A DNA stretch of 64,000 nucleotides from Synechococcus sp. BIOS-E4-1 (GTDB lineage: Bacteria > Cyanobacteriota > Cyanobacteriia > PCC-6307 > Cyanobiaceae): assembly GCF_014279995.1 (NCBI RefSeq), contig NZ_CP047935.1, positions 1,757,494 through 1,821,493 of the forward strand. Reading direction: 5' to 3'. Shown one piece after another: positions 25,910-33,829 of this stretch. Both the position numbers and the translations under genes were made by a program. The number at the start of each line of letters is the position of its first letter. The stretch's first letter is position 1. Below the pieces are notes generated by a model. It ran no database searches, was not told the DNA's origin, and was given only the letters and a program-made list of their open reading frames with translations.

Positions 25910-27843
25910 TGGACCCACAGCAGAGAGCAGCGAAAGAACAAGGCATCTTGGGTCAAATCAAGAGAGGACTATCCGAAGGATTCAGGGTGACACCAGAGGA
26001 TCGGCGTGATCTTCTGTGGGAAATCCGTGATGCTGAAGGAAAGTCTGAACCTCCACGGGGAACACAGGTCTTTGGCACACAGCCTCTCTTCGATGCTGCA
26101 CGTCAAGCAAAGACCGTTGACCCACAGCAGTTTGGCTGGCTGCCTGTTGATGCAATCAATAATGAGTCGTTCATCAGAAGAGCGAACGCTGGATTGAACT
26201 TCGGGCCATCACCAATGGATTTAATTGGTGAGCAAGTTACTGAAACAAACCTCCCCCGATACAAGGAGGCTCTGCACAATCAAGGCTTTGCTCGTAAGGC
26301 CGCATACCTTGGAGGTACTGTCGCATCGGACATAGTTAATGATGGTGCCAGGTCTATTTGGTGGTTGCTTAATGCACCTCAAGCTACGACTAACGTCATC
26401 AACGAACAGCTTGGAGCAACACTCAATCCAGACTTATTCGCTAACAGGGTTGTACCCCTTGAAGAAGCACAGAAGAAAGGGTGGGTTGCTTATGTTGAAC
26501 CTCAGCTTGATCCCGAAGTATTCCAAGCGCGAGTCAAAAAGATTCGAGATGCCCGCTCAGGAGAAGTATTCAACGCAATGGCAGACAGCCAGTTGGATAT
26601 GGACAACATTGAAGAAGCATTAGATGCTTTTGATCAAGGCGTAGAAACAGAGGCAAGAAGGGAACTACTAGAAGAAGCCAAGAAAGAGCCTGTCAATTAC
26701 AAGCGGACACGTCCTGGCGTAAAGATCAGAAGCAACCGCATCTACAAACGGAGGTTCAATCCAAACCTGGTGACAGCTGCCACCTTGATTCCAGCGGGGG
26801 TTGCAATCAATAGTGGGATTGGATTGCTCGGCAGACAAGAAGGCTATGCAGTGACAGTGCCACAGGAGGACGATCCGTTCAGCACTGACAATGTCGTAGC
26901 TGAGGTGGCAGCTCGTTACCTCACAGGCCGTGAGGGTCGATTGCTTGAGGCTGAAGATTTCTTATTAGAAAGACCCGACGTTTCTTACGGTGAATACCAG
27001 AAGTACAAAGGCTATCTAAGAGACCGTGATGTGGATTTGAATCCATTTGATGACGGCAGGATCAACCTAGGCGGAATCCTTAAGACAAATCCAGATGGCA
27101 TCAGAGGTGCAGAGGTCTCATTCATGGGCAAGACGCTGCCTGTCAACGACACACTGCTAGGAACTGGTGGCGCAATTCTTGGCGCTGCAGGTGGTGCAGC
27201 CCTTACCAACCTTGGATCAATTCGATTTAGAGGTGGGATGCGAGGGCGCAAGGGTCTCGGAAAGTTGGGTGCCTTTGTTCCTGAGGTGATGCCCCGTCAA
27301 AGTGATGGCACCAGAATTCAAGCCCATCCCAACAACAAGTTCATCAACAACATGCAAGCTGAGTTCGATAAGGACGATGGCTGGCAGCACAACGCACGTG
27401 TGTTGGGCACGGTGTTTGGTGGAGGAATGCTTGGCTTAACTGCAGGTGAAGTCACAGGCAACGCAATCGAAGACGAGCGACGTCGCCGTAACTTTGAAGA
27501 GCGCAACCCTGGCATTGACTATGAAACATACAGAGCAAATGCAAAGCAGTTGCTGAAAGATAAGTACGACCTGATGAAAGCTAATCCCAGTGCTGCAGAG
27601 GAAAGAGAGAAGTCACGCACAGGTTTCTCAAAGCGTAGTCAGCAGCAAGCATTGAACACCAAGGCACTACAACAGCAGACGTTGGTTGATCAAATTGTTG
27701 ACCAAGACTTGAGGCAACAAGCAGACAAAGCAATGAGCACACAGCAGTGGGCACTTGGCAAGTCACAAGCTATCGACGAAGAGATTGGTCGGCGGCGTGC
27801 CCGCAAGCAGGAAGAGGAGCAGCCTATGACTATTCCCTTCTAA
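25909..27843 (+). CDS. Large glycine-zipper protein of the element, 644 aa
   Basis: No family recognised. Mostly charged and helical, with three hydrophobic Gly/Ala-rich segments: LVTAATLIPAGVAINSGIG (about 293-311), LLGTGGAILGAAGGAALTNL (about 416-435) and VLGTVFGGGMLGLTAGEVTG (about 500-519), the last followed by Arg-rich DERRRRNFEER. The C-terminus is Gln-rich. Such GxxxG stretches are found in membrane-inserting or virion-internal proteins. It heads a four-gene plus-strand run (25909-29576) and shares its style with 27904 and 48256. A structural or membrane-active role is inferred. Confidence 0.75.
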   Translation: MDPQQRAAKEQGILGQIKRGLSEGFRVTPEDRRDLLWEIRDAEGKSEPPRGTQVFGTQPLFDAARQAKTVDPQQFGWLPVDAINNESFIRRANAGLNFGPSPMDLIGEQVTETNLPRYKEALHNQGFARKAAYLGGTVASDIVNDGARSIWWLLNAPQATTNVINEQLGATLNPDLFANRVVPLEEAQKKGWVAYVEPQLDPEVFQARVKKIRDARSGEVFNAMADSQLDMDNIEEALDAFDQGVETEARRELLEEAKKEPVNYKRTRPGVKIRSNRIYKRRFNPNLVTAATLIPAGVAINSGIGLLGRQEGYAVTVPQEDDPFSTDNVVAEVAARYLTGREGRLLEAEDFLLERPDVSYGEYQKYKGYLRDRDVDLNPFDDGRINLGGILKTNPDGIRGAEVSFMGKTLPVNDTLLGTGGAILGAAGGAALTNLGSIRFRGGMRGRKGLGKLGAFVPEVMPRQSDGTRIQAHPNNKFINNMQAEFDKDDGWQHNARVLGTVFGGGMLGLTAGEVTGNAIEDERRRRNFEERNPGIDYETYRANAKQLLKDKYDLMKANPSAAEEREKSRTGFSKRSQQQALNTKALQQQTLVDQIVDQDLRQQADKAMSTQQWALGKSQAIDEEIGRRRARKQEEEQPMTIPF

Positions 27844-27903
27844 TCATTAATCAACACTGACAATCAATCAACCTTAGAATCAAACAATAGGAGTATTAAA
27901 CAA

Positions 27904-28650
27904 ATGGCAAGATCACGTAAGCACTTAGGACAACACCCATCGCCACCAGAAAACAGGGGATGGTTCCGTGGCCCCGATCCTGAGGAGGTGAGTCAATATC
28001 AAGAGAAAGTTTTCAAGCGCAACGAACGTGAAGCGTTCAACGAAAAGGTTGCTGAGCGACGTCGCATGATGGCGGGATTGCCTCAAGGAATGAACAACGG
28101 ATTCACTCGTGACATTGGTGATGCTGTTGTTGATGCAAGGGGAGCAGTCCGCAACATCAATACACCTGCAGCCATTGCACTCGGTGCCGGTGGTGCAGCA
28201 GCAGGTATCGCTGGACTGAATGCCTACTACCAGCAGAACGCTGAAGGTCTGCCGAATGATGGGTACAACGTGGCGGGCAGAGCAGTGAACAACGCCCTGG
28301 CTGGACTGGCCGGTGGAGTAGGGCTTGATCCCTTGGCTGAAGCAAGGAACAACGTACGTGAAGCAGGCACAGTGCTTGGCTCACCCAATCTGCTTGAAGC
28401 CGTAGCCGCAGATGAATTGCTGGCAATGGATGAGGCAACACAAGCACTGGAAGCAGAGGGAGTTGGCACTGGACCAGCTGGCTTGAGCGAAGGTCAGTTC
28501 ATGCAGATGGTTGACGCACGAGCACAGCAACTGCAACAAGTACCCATTCAGAAGTCGGATGGTTCAGTCGCACCTATGGGTTACGACAGTGCTATTCGTT
28601 TCGCACAAGAGCAGGTCTACAACGACCTGAGAGCACAAGGAATTATCTAA
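27904..28650 (+). CDS. Glycine-zipper protein of the element, 248 aa
   Basis: Starts MARSRKHLGQHPSPPENRGW, then a charged helix with KRNEREAFNEKVAERRRM. Two Gly/Ala-rich stretches follow: AIALGAGGAAAGIAGLNAYY (about 97-116) and ALAGLAGGVGLDPL (about 131-144). The rest is acidic and Gln-rich. No known domain. It has the same layout as the 644- and 231-aa proteins, suggesting common ancestry or a common membrane-facing function. Confidence 0.75.
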   Translation: MARSRKHLGQHPSPPENRGWFRGPDPEEVSQYQEKVFKRNEREAFNEKVAERRRMMAGLPQGMNNGFTRDIGDAVVDARGAVRNINTPAAIALGAGGAAAGIAGLNAYYQQNAEGLPNDGYNVAGRAVNNALAGLAGGVGLDPLAEARNNVREAGTVLGSPNLLEAVAADELLAMDEATQALEAEGVGTGPAGLSEGQFMQMVDARAQQLQQVPIQKSDGSVAPMGYDSAIRFAQEQVYNDLRAQGII

Positions 28651-28674
28651 TCACTACTAACTAGAGGAATACCG

Positions 28675-29055
28675 ATGAACAATTCATTTACACAAGACCA
28701 GTTGGTCACACTGATCCAAGACCTGCAACAGCAGGGGGCCAGTGCTGAGCAGATCAAATCACTCGTCAAACAACTGACGGGTGGTGAGCCTGAGATGACT
28801 CAGCGTGATGGCGTAACGATGCAGCGCAACGAACCAGAAGCACCCGCTGCTTATGAGTCTGCCTACAGCAAGCTTCAGGACTTTTACGCAAGCTCACCTC
28901 GTGGAGAGCAGACGTACACCAACGGACAGCAACGGGTGCCTGGGTTCTATCAGAACCTGAACGTGCCAGTGGTGCCAATGAGTAATCCCAATTCTCGTGT
29001 TGAAGAACCACGTACTCAAACCGTGGATGACCGTGGCAACGTGGTGATCTACTAA
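28675..29055 (+). CDS. Gln/Pro-rich hypothetical protein, 126 aa
   Basis: The N-terminus is a helical UBA-like stretch (TQDQLVTLIQDLQQQGAS, EQIKSLVKQL). The rest is low-complexity, polar and Pro/Gln-rich (VPGFYQNLNVPVVPMSNPNS). AACTAGAGGAAT precedes the ATG. Its stop overlaps the ATG of the next gene by one base (TAATG). Unknown function in the element's plus-strand run. Confidence 0.65.
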   Translation: MNNSFTQDQLVTLIQDLQQQGASAEQIKSLVKQLTGGEPEMTQRDGVTMQRNEPEAPAAYESAYSKLQDFYASSPRGEQTYTNGQQRVPGFYQNLNVPVVPMSNPNSRVEEPRTQTVDDRGNVVIY

Positions 29056-29576
29056 TGAGTGACGTCGTACAAAGCGCTGACAATGAAGAGCAAGTCCGTG
29101 ATCTGGCTCAACAGATTGCAGGCATGAGCAAGGCAGATAAAGACAAGATCCTCTGGGAACTCGTTAATGCTGAGACGTTCGAGAGGATCAAAGAATGGTC
29201 ACTCGCAGGTATCAACTACTTCGATCACGAGATAGGCATCAACAACTACGAAACAGGTACTGCTGATACAAAGCCAGTGCTTGGTTTCCTGATGGCAGCA
29301 GCAGCAATGACGAAGCAAAGCGCTGATTCAATGGCACGTGCAGAGATGCAGACGATGCGTGAAGCCTCACAGTATGGCTCACGTATTGCTGAATCAATCT
29401 CCGATGTGGCGAATGAAATTCAAGGGGCAACACAAGAATTGATTGCACTGCATTGTGCTTACAACGCTGTGCTTTGCGGACGTCAACGGAATGTGCACTA
29501 CCTAGATGTTGATGGCAACAGTGAACCGTTCTCAGATGAAGAGCGCTTTCGCAAGACGTTGCGGTTAGAAGGATAG
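29055..29576 (+). CDS. Helical hypothetical protein, 173 aa
   Basis: An acidic, almost all-helical protein: VRDLAQQIAGMSKADKDKIL, a middle hydrophobic patch (VLGFLMAAAAMTKQ) and a long heptad-like stretch (RIAESISDVANEIQGATQEL). Two Cys near the end. Coupled to the preceding gene through TAATG. No family recognised; coiled-coil assembly is plausible. Last gene of the run. Confidence 0.65.
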   Translation: MSDVVQSADNEEQVRDLAQQIAGMSKADKDKILWELVNAETFERIKEWSLAGINYFDHEIGINNYETGTADTKPVLGFLMAAAAMTKQSADSMARAEMQTMREASQYGSRIAESISDVANEIQGATQELIALHCAYNAVLCGRQRNVHYLDVDGNSEPFSDEERFRKTLRLEG

Positions 29577-29584
29577 AAAAAGAA

Positions 29585-29604
29585 CCCTCGCTACTAAGCG
29601 AGGG
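29585..29604. terminator. Bidirectional hairpin between converging genes
   Basis: CCCTCGC-TACTAA-GCGAGGG. A T-rich tract (TTCTTTTTC) follows when read on the minus strand, so it mainly ends the 31-aa minus-strand gene. Confidence 0.75.
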
Positions 29605-29611
29605 CAAAGAG

Positions 29612-29707
29612 CTACAGGATTGAATGACCTTCTCGATATCCAATCACCGTTATCAATGTGATTATCGAGAGCAGTCCACATACACCAGCCCAATTGACAT
29701 TAGCCAT
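29612..29707 (-). CDS. Single-TM micro-protein, 31 aa
   Basis: A GGAGG ribosome-binding site stands seven bases before the ATG at 29707. The product begins MANVNWAGVCGLLSIITL, contains one TM helix (about 6-23) and ends with a short charged tail (GYREGHS). Good start signal, membrane character and an adjacent terminator make it likely real. It resembles the small one-helix proteins of photosynthetic membranes only in size. Confidence 0.6.
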   Translation of the reverse strand: MANVNWAGVCGLLSIITLITVIGYREGHSIL

Positions 29708-29803
29708 CCGCTTACCTCCGGGTCCTTCTGCACCCATTAAAGGACGGATGGGTGATTGGCACAAGGCGAAGAAACCGAATGACACACTCGAACCTTGAGG
29801 AAA

Positions 29804-29830
29804 TAAAAAAGCCCCCGCGTTAGCAAGGGC
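29804..29830 (-). terminator. Terminator of the Hli gene
   Basis: Read on the minus strand: GCCCTTGC-TAAC-GCGGGGGC with G-T pairs, followed by TTTTTTATTT. Confidence 0.75.
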
Positions 29831-29869
29831 AAGAGGTGTTAGTTGGCTGAATTGATGGAGCCAAGTGAA

Positions 29870-30100
29870 TCAACTGAAGATTCCAACACAGCTGAACATC
29901 ACACCCAGCAATTTGTTAACACCAGATAAATCAATCGTAGATGCTTGATTGAAGATGCTGACTTGCTCGATAATGCCCTTGCCGGTCAGGGCTTCGACAG
30001 CCAAACCAATACCGAGGCCAAGCATTGCAGCTCGTCCGTTCAGCTTTTCACTGAAAGACTTGTATGGGTCAGGCGTGAACTTGTTAGTTGCTTCGGACAT
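29870..30100 (-). CDS. hli: High-light-inducible (Hli) protein
   Basis: 76 residues with the chlorophyll a/b-binding-like helix FSEKLNGRAAMLGLGIGL then EALTGKG: Glu18, Asn21 and Arg23 match the ExxNGRxAMxG motif that ligates chlorophyll. Hli proteins bind pigments and protect photosystems under light or nutrient stress. The C-terminal extension (about 44-76) is unlike most host Hlis. Hli genes are common cargo of cyanophages and genomic islands; its place inside an integrase-bearing element fits that pattern. Confidence 0.93.
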   Translation of the reverse strand: MSEATNKFTPDPYKSFSEKLNGRAAMLGLGIGLAVEALTGKGIIEQVSIFNQASTIDLSGVNKLLGVMFSCVGIFS

Positions 30101-30237
30101 AGGACGGAAAGCGATAAAACAATATTAACGAATGTAACGGGCAGTGCGTGGTATAGAAGAATGCCTGTCACCTACTGGCTTTACGGATGGTCAGGTGATT
30201 TAAGTAGGTGGTAATGCTTACGAGAGCAAATAGAAAT

Positions 30238-30257
30238 CCCCCGCCGTTAGGCGAGGG
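30238..30257 (-). terminator. Hairpin with GTTA/TAAC loop
   Basis: CCCCCGCC-GTTA-GGCGAGGG, read on the minus strand just after the stop at 30267. One of a family of hairpins with the same loop in this element. Confidence 0.7.
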
Positions 30258-30266
30258 CAAGGGGTG

Positions 30267-31010
30267 TTACTTGGAGGCAATCTCCTTTGAAGACGAACGC
30301 TTCTTGGTGATGCGCTTCTTTGGTTGCTGGATTTCTGCAAGCAAATTATCCAGCTCCTCAGCAGGTACTTCAAAGGGAAGCTCTTCAGTGTCTACCTGTT
30401 CAGCAACAGTCTCTGACTCAGGATTTTCCTGAGCTGTTCTGTTGACATAGGTAATCACGTCGAGGCATTCGTCATACCCAAGTTTGCGACCGAGGTCAGC
30501 CTTGGGAATGGAGACACGCTCAAACGTGGAGAGATCAGGCTGGATCGTGCTGAGATTGACGAAGGTTGCCCTGCCCTTACCGGTCAAGGTGACTTGTACT
30601 TGTTCAGCGTGCTGCTCCCTGGTCATTGCCTTGAGGCAAGTCAAGAACGAGCTAGCCGTCCAGCTGTTCAACCCGCAGCGGTAGACGTAGTTACATCCAT
30701 CGCTTGCAGTCACAGACACAAGCAGCTTCTCCACTGGGTCAAAGCTTTCGTATGTCTGCGTCACCACAGCCAAGTCCGTGATCCAGCAGCGCAAGGTGTT
30801 GGGTAGCCACAGGCGGCTGCCATCTTCACCAAGCATGTAGCTGCAACGTCCTTCACTCTGAGCAGAAGCACCAGAGATAAAGATCGTTGTCATCATCTGC
30901 TTTCTCAGCAGGTCCTGCGCTTCATCACTGAAGCCCGTGAGGTTCTGAGCCAGCTGGTCGAAACCATCGGCATCAACATCAACGGTGTGGAACTGAGTTG
31001 TGTCAGTCAT
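30267..31010 (-). CDS. Hypothetical element protein, 247 aa
   Basis: Start at 31010 (MTDTTQFHTVDVDADGFDQL); the longer frame runs through a hairpin and is unlikely. The middle is beta-rich with several Cys (GRCSYMLGEDGSRLWL, GCNYVYRCGLNSW). The C-terminal third is acidic, then basic (KKRITKKRSSSKE). The acidic/basic tail suggests nucleic-acid or protein binding. No family recognised. Confidence 0.65.
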   Translation of the reverse strand: MTDTTQFHTVDVDADGFDQLAQNLTGFSDEAQDLLRKQMMTTIFISGASAQSEGRCSYMLGEDGSRLWLPNTLRCWITDLAVVTQTYESFDPVEKLLVSVTASDGCNYVYRCGLNSWTASSFLTCLKAMTREQHAEQVQVTLTGKGRATFVNLSTIQPDLSTFERVSIPKADLGRKLGYDECLDVITYVNRTAQENPESETVAEQVDTEELPFEVPAEELDNLLAEIQQPKKRITKKRSSSKEIASK

Positions 31011-31036
31011 TTGAATATCACAATGGACACGAAAGA

Positions 31037-31058
31037 AAAAAGCCTCCGTTAGGAGGCG
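31037..31058 (-). terminator. Hairpin with GTTA loop
   Basis: GCCTCC-GTTA-GGAGGC; on the minus strand it is followed by TTTTTTC. It ends the gene at 31066-31431. Confidence 0.75.
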
Positions 31059-31065
31059 AGGGTCT

Positions 31066-31431
31066 TCAGTATTCGTCAGGCCACAAGCAACAGGTGTTGC
31101 AGTGAGGGCCGCCGAAATCTTCAGTGATGATCCATAGTTTGGGGAAGCCTGACCTGTGCCACACACTCATCAGACGTCCGCCGCAACCGGGGTTGTTGAA
31201 GACCTCATCGTTTAGTGCTGCATCCTCAGGACAGGTGTCTCCCCATGAGCCTTCGGCGTGAGAGACAACACAGACAGTGAGCCAGTGACGTCTCCAATCC
31301 AAACCGAGCGTGCCGGGTAGAGGCTCATCGTCATAAGGCATAACCCCTGTATCGATGAAGTCAGCAACGCTTCGGGTCAGTACGAAGCGTCCAAGCTTTA
31401 GCAACTTGCTTGGGGTTGAGGTTGTGGTCAT
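31066..31431 (-). CDS. Plasmid-related protein family, 121 aa
   Basis: The motif GSWGDTCPEDAALNDE (about 61-76), then GGRLMSVWHRSGFPKLWIIT and the C-terminal CLWPDEY, match the widespread 'plasmid-related protein' family (GDWGDLCPED...NRLLSAY...LWIITEADRSVTTILLPEEY). This family is typical of plasmids and integrative elements; its function is unknown. This copy carries extra cysteines near the C-terminus (CNTCC). Confidence 0.75.
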   Translation of the reverse strand: MTTTSTPSKLLKLGRFVLTRSVADFIDTGVMPYDDEPLPGTLGLDWRRHWLTVCVVSHAEGSWGDTCPEDAALNDEVFNNPGCGGRLMSVWHRSGFPKLWIITEDFGGPHCNTCCLWPDEY

Positions 31432-31460
31432 GAGGGTTCATAAGAAGAACACTCAAGAAC

Positions 31461-31482
31461 AAAGCCGCTGTTAAGCGGCGGT
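31461..31482. repeat. Hairpin with GTTA loop
   Basis: GCCGCT-GTTA-AGCGGC between the minus-strand gene at 31431 and cyAbrB. It is upstream of the former, not after a gene, so it may be a leftover terminator from a gene displaced by cyAbrB. Confidence 0.6.
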
Positions 31483-31540
31483 TTGAGTAGTTGACGACGC
31501 CCGATTTCTGAGTCATAAATGAAGCAACAGAGAAAAAATT

Positions 31541-31906
31541 GTGCTCACTGGATCTGAACTGCTTACCAAAGTCAAAGACCTTGGTGATGTCTCAAAGACT
31601 GATCTTGCAACAGCTTGTGGTTACGTCTCTAAAAAGAAAGACGGCAGTGACCGTGTGAATTTCACAGCTTTCTACGAAGCCTTGCTCAATGCAAAAGGCA
31701 TTGACTTGGGCGGCTCTGCGAGTATGGGCAAAGGTGGACGCACGCTCAGCTACAAAGCGACAGTGCAAGGCAACGGCAATCTGCTGGTCGGCAAGGCCTA
31801 CACAGCGATGCTTGATCTACAGCCAGGCGATGAGTTCGAAATCAAGCTGAGCAAGAAGAGCGTTCGTTTGATTCCAGTTGGAGCAGAGGAAGAAACAGAA
31901 GAGTGA
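31541..31906 (+). CDS. abrB: cyAbrB-type transcriptional regulator
   Basis: 121 residues from GTG at 31541. The N-terminal LTGSELLTKVKDLGDVSKTD, ATACGYVSKKKDGSDRVNF and the C-terminal AbrB strand set (VQGNGNLLVGKAYTAML, PGDEFEIKLSKK) match the cyanobacterial AbrB family, global regulators acting on carbon/nitrogen and some toxin genes. A copy in a mobile element could regulate the element or the host. Terminator-like CTGCCTCTTAAGAGGTGGGG follows at about 31940. Confidence 0.92.
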   Translation: MLTGSELLTKVKDLGDVSKTDLATACGYVSKKKDGSDRVNFTAFYEALLNAKGIDLGGSASMGKGGRTLSYKATVQGNGNLLVGKAYTAMLDLQPGDEFEIKLSKKSVRLIPVGAEEETEE

Positions 31907-32035
31907 GACCCTGAGACAACATCGATCTCACCTACTGCCCTGCCTCTTAAGAGGTGGGGTTTTTAGTTTGAAAAGAGGGGGCTTACACAGCAGTGCACTG
32001 ACTACCACGTAGGTACAAGGCTGATGCCCAGCTTA

Positions 32036-32179
32036 TTAGCTATTGGTGAGTAGTAAACGCAGGCGCTCATGGCGTTCTGCTGCGTTCTCCAAGTCAATCA
32101 TCAAGCGATATTCAAGGTCTCTGACGTATCTCTTGCGGTCATATGGCTTCAGCTCTGGCGGCATTATCTGTAGAGGCAT
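32036..32179 (-). CDS. Small helical protein, 47 aa
   Basis: ATG at 32179 overlaps the stop of the upstream minus-strand membrane protein gene (TGATG). The product MPLQIMPPELKPYDRKRYVR continues as RDLEYRLMIDLENAAERHER, a charged coiled-coil-like helix, and ends LRLLLTNS. The overlap and composition support coding. Function unknown. Confidence 0.6.
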   Translation of the reverse strand: MPLQIMPPELKPYDRKRYVRDLEYRLMIDLENAAERHERLRLLLTNS

Positions 32180-32433
32180 CAGTCTTCAGCAGCAAGCTTG
32201 GTTTTCGTAGCCCGCCTACGGCGTGCGGCGCGGGGTTTTACAGGCGTTACCGCTTCAGTCACGGTGACTGGTGTGGCTGGTACAAGAACGAGCTGAGGCT
32301 GAGCGTCAGCAGGAGCAAGCGTCTGCTCCAGGTAGCCGATGATTAACAAGGCAGCAGGCTGAACGACACGCTCAAAGAAGACCGTGGTGATAGCTAAGGC
32401 ATAGGCCATCACGGTTAGAAGTGAATTAGTCAT
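32179..32433 (-). CDS. Membrane protein with basic tail, 84 aa
   Basis: Start at 32433 (MTNSLLTVMAYALAITTVFF) gives one TM segment, a second amphipathic stretch (PAALLIIGYLEQTL), a Pro/Val-rich linker (PQLVLVPATPVTVTEAV) and a basic tail (RAARRRRATKTK). It is a possible single-pass protein whose tail could touch nucleic acid. It is the first gene of a coupled pair with the 47-aa gene. Confidence 0.6.
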   Translation of the reverse strand: MTNSLLTVMAYALAITTVFFERVVQPAALLIIGYLEQTLAPADAQPQLVLVPATPVTVTEAVTPVKPRAARRRRATKTKLAAED

Positions 32434-32460
32434 TGGAGTAATAAGCAAAGGGAATTAGTA

Positions 32461-32480
32461 GCCCGCCAATAACGACGGGC
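32461..32480 (-). terminator. Hairpin after the 173-aa gene
   Basis: GCCCGCC-AATAAC-GACGGGC with one mismatch, next to the stop at 32489. Confidence 0.6.
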
Positions 32481-32488
32481 AGTAGATA

Positions 32489-33010
32489 TCAAGCACCAGC
32501 AGGAGCAGGAGCACCGCCGAACTCTTCGGGCAAATCAACGCCTACCTCTGTTGCTTTGACGGTGATGGCTTGTCGCTGGTCTTCGGAGAGAGCCGACCAA
32601 CCAGTACGCACTAAGCGCACAGCCATTACGCCTCCGCCTACAAGGCCGCCGATACCTGCCACTGGAGCAAGCCAAGGACAGATACCCAGCACGGCAGCAA
32701 GTATGAGGACGGTGGGAACGCTTGTCTTGGTTGCTTCCCAAGCACGGTTCATAATCACCTCACGCTGTTCGGCTGCGGTGATTTCACCTGCTCGTCTCGC
32801 GGGCGTTGTCTCAAGTGCCGCCATTACTGCGGAGTAGATGGCGTAGGAAAGGAAGCCACCAGTGGCGACCTCACCTGCGGTTTCAATACCGCTAAGTGAG
32901 CCAGGGTCTCCCAAGTCAGGAGCAAAGCCAGCGCCGAAAGCCGCAGCCTCAACACCAGGCTTTCGTGGAGTGATGGTGTAACTACCATCGGAGTTTCTTT
33001 GGATAGACAT
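32489..33010 (-). CDS. Membrane protein with Gly-rich hydrophobic segment, 173 aa
   Basis: MSIQRNSDGSYTITPRKPGV opens a soluble N-terminus. One central helix (FLSYAIYSAVMAALE) is followed by VPTVLILAAVLGICPWLAPV and GIGGLVGGGVMAVRLV, a long hydrophobic, glycine-rich stretch. The tail is polar. Another small membrane-active protein of the element; no family recognised. AAGTAGTGAAAG lies upstream of the start. Confidence 0.65.
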   Translation of the reverse strand: MSIQRNSDGSYTITPRKPGVEAAAFGAGFAPDLGDPGSLSGIETAGEVATGGFLSYAIYSAVMAALETTPARRAGEITAAEQREVIMNRAWEATKTSVPTVLILAAVLGICPWLAPVAGIGGLVGGGVMAVRLVRTGWSALSEDQRQAITVKATEVGVDLPEEFGGAPAPAGA

Positions 33011-33105
33011 AGGTTTAAGTAGTGAAAGTATTTATGGGGTTCAAAGAGTTGCCGTCCTCGTACGCTGTGACGCTCCAGCTGTTATCTCCTTGAACCACGA
33101 AGGAA

Positions 33106-33125
33106 CAAAGCGACCGTTAGGTCGC
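33106..33125 (-). terminator. Hairpin with GTTA loop
   Basis: GCGACC-GTTA-GGTCGC; read on the minus strand, TTTGTTCC follows. Ends the 33141-33442 gene pair. Confidence 0.75.
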
Positions 33126-33140
33126 GGATTAAGGCTGTTA

Positions 33141-33266
33141 TTAACTGACGTAGTTACACAGTTCGCGAGTGACTGTGCCTTTGAACTGGAACCTGCTGTC
33201 GTCATCACGAGTAATGGTTCCACCCAGTTCGGTGAAGTCACCGCCGAGGTCACCAAGCAGGTTCAT
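33141..33266 (-). CDS. Micro-protein, 41 aa
   Basis: ATG at 33266 overlaps the preceding stop (TGATG). The product MNLLGDLGGDFTELGGTITR continues DDSRFQFKGTVTRELCNYVS. Its beta-prone pattern, coupling and following hairpin support coding. Function unknown. Confidence 0.6.
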   Translation of the reverse strand: MNLLGDLGGDFTELGGTITRDDDSRFQFKGTVTRELCNYVS

Positions 33267-33442
33267 CAGAAGTCAGCGTTAGCATTAGCAAGCGCTTCCC
33301 ACTTGTGAGGGTTGAACTGAAGATACTGTGTGATTGCTTGAAAGCAGACGTCAGCATCATCTACTAGGTATAGAGCGAACTCTTCACAGTTAGGTAGAGC
33401 ATCAATCTCGGCTAGGTCAAAGAGTTTTTCGTTTAAAGTCAT
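33266..33442 (-). CDS. Small acidic protein, 58 aa
   Basis: MTLNEKLFDLAEIDALPNCE opens an acidic all-helical protein with EEFALYLVDDADVCFQAIT and QYLQFNPHKWEALANAN. A purine-rich site (GAAACACT) precedes the ATG. Translation is coupled to the 41-aa gene. The style recalls small inhibitor proteins of phages, but no family is recognised. Confidence 0.65.
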   Translation of the reverse strand: MTLNEKLFDLAEIDALPNCEEFALYLVDDADVCFQAITQYLQFNPHKWEALANANADF

Positions 33443-33630
33443 AGTGTTTCTCGGTGGTGTTCCGGATGTTTAGCAGAACCCTTGCCTGCTCTTTATCGAT
33501 ACTTATATAAGAGCATAAATTATCAACTATGTGAGGTTAATTGTACCTATAAAGAGAGCAAGAGTGAAGCAAAGTAAGACTAATTGTGACCGCAATAAAA
33601 CCACGGGCGACGAACGGAGCGAGATAATAA

Positions 33631-33656
33631 AGCCACCTTCAAAGAAGAAGGTAGCC
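33631..33656 (-). terminator. Terminator of the 33671-33987 gene pair
   Basis: GCCACCTTC-AAAGAA-GAAGGTAGC; on the minus strand TTTATTAT follows. Confidence 0.75.
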
Positions 33657-33670
33657 CTGTTTGTTACTCG

Positions 33671-33829
33671 TTAGTTGAACTCATTAACCTTGGCCTGAGC
33701 CAGGCACAGAAGCACAGTCCAGGCAACCTCTCCAGACAGCAGGTGGTCATCACAGAGGTAAGCGACGGTGTCTTCAAACGTGCCTGTTAACTCACGGAAT
33801 TGTTCGTAGCTAATAGTGGTGGACAACAT
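33671..33829 (-). CDS. Small acidic protein, 52 aa
   Basis: MLSTTISYEQFRELTGTFED continues TVAYLCDDHLLSGEVAWTVL and ends LCLAQAKVNEFN. Helical, with two Cys. The ATG at 33829 overlaps the upstream stop (TGATG). Clear protein character, unknown family. Confidence 0.65.
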   Translation of the reverse strand: MLSTTISYEQFRELTGTFEDTVAYLCDDHLLSGEVAWTVLLCLAQAKVNEFN

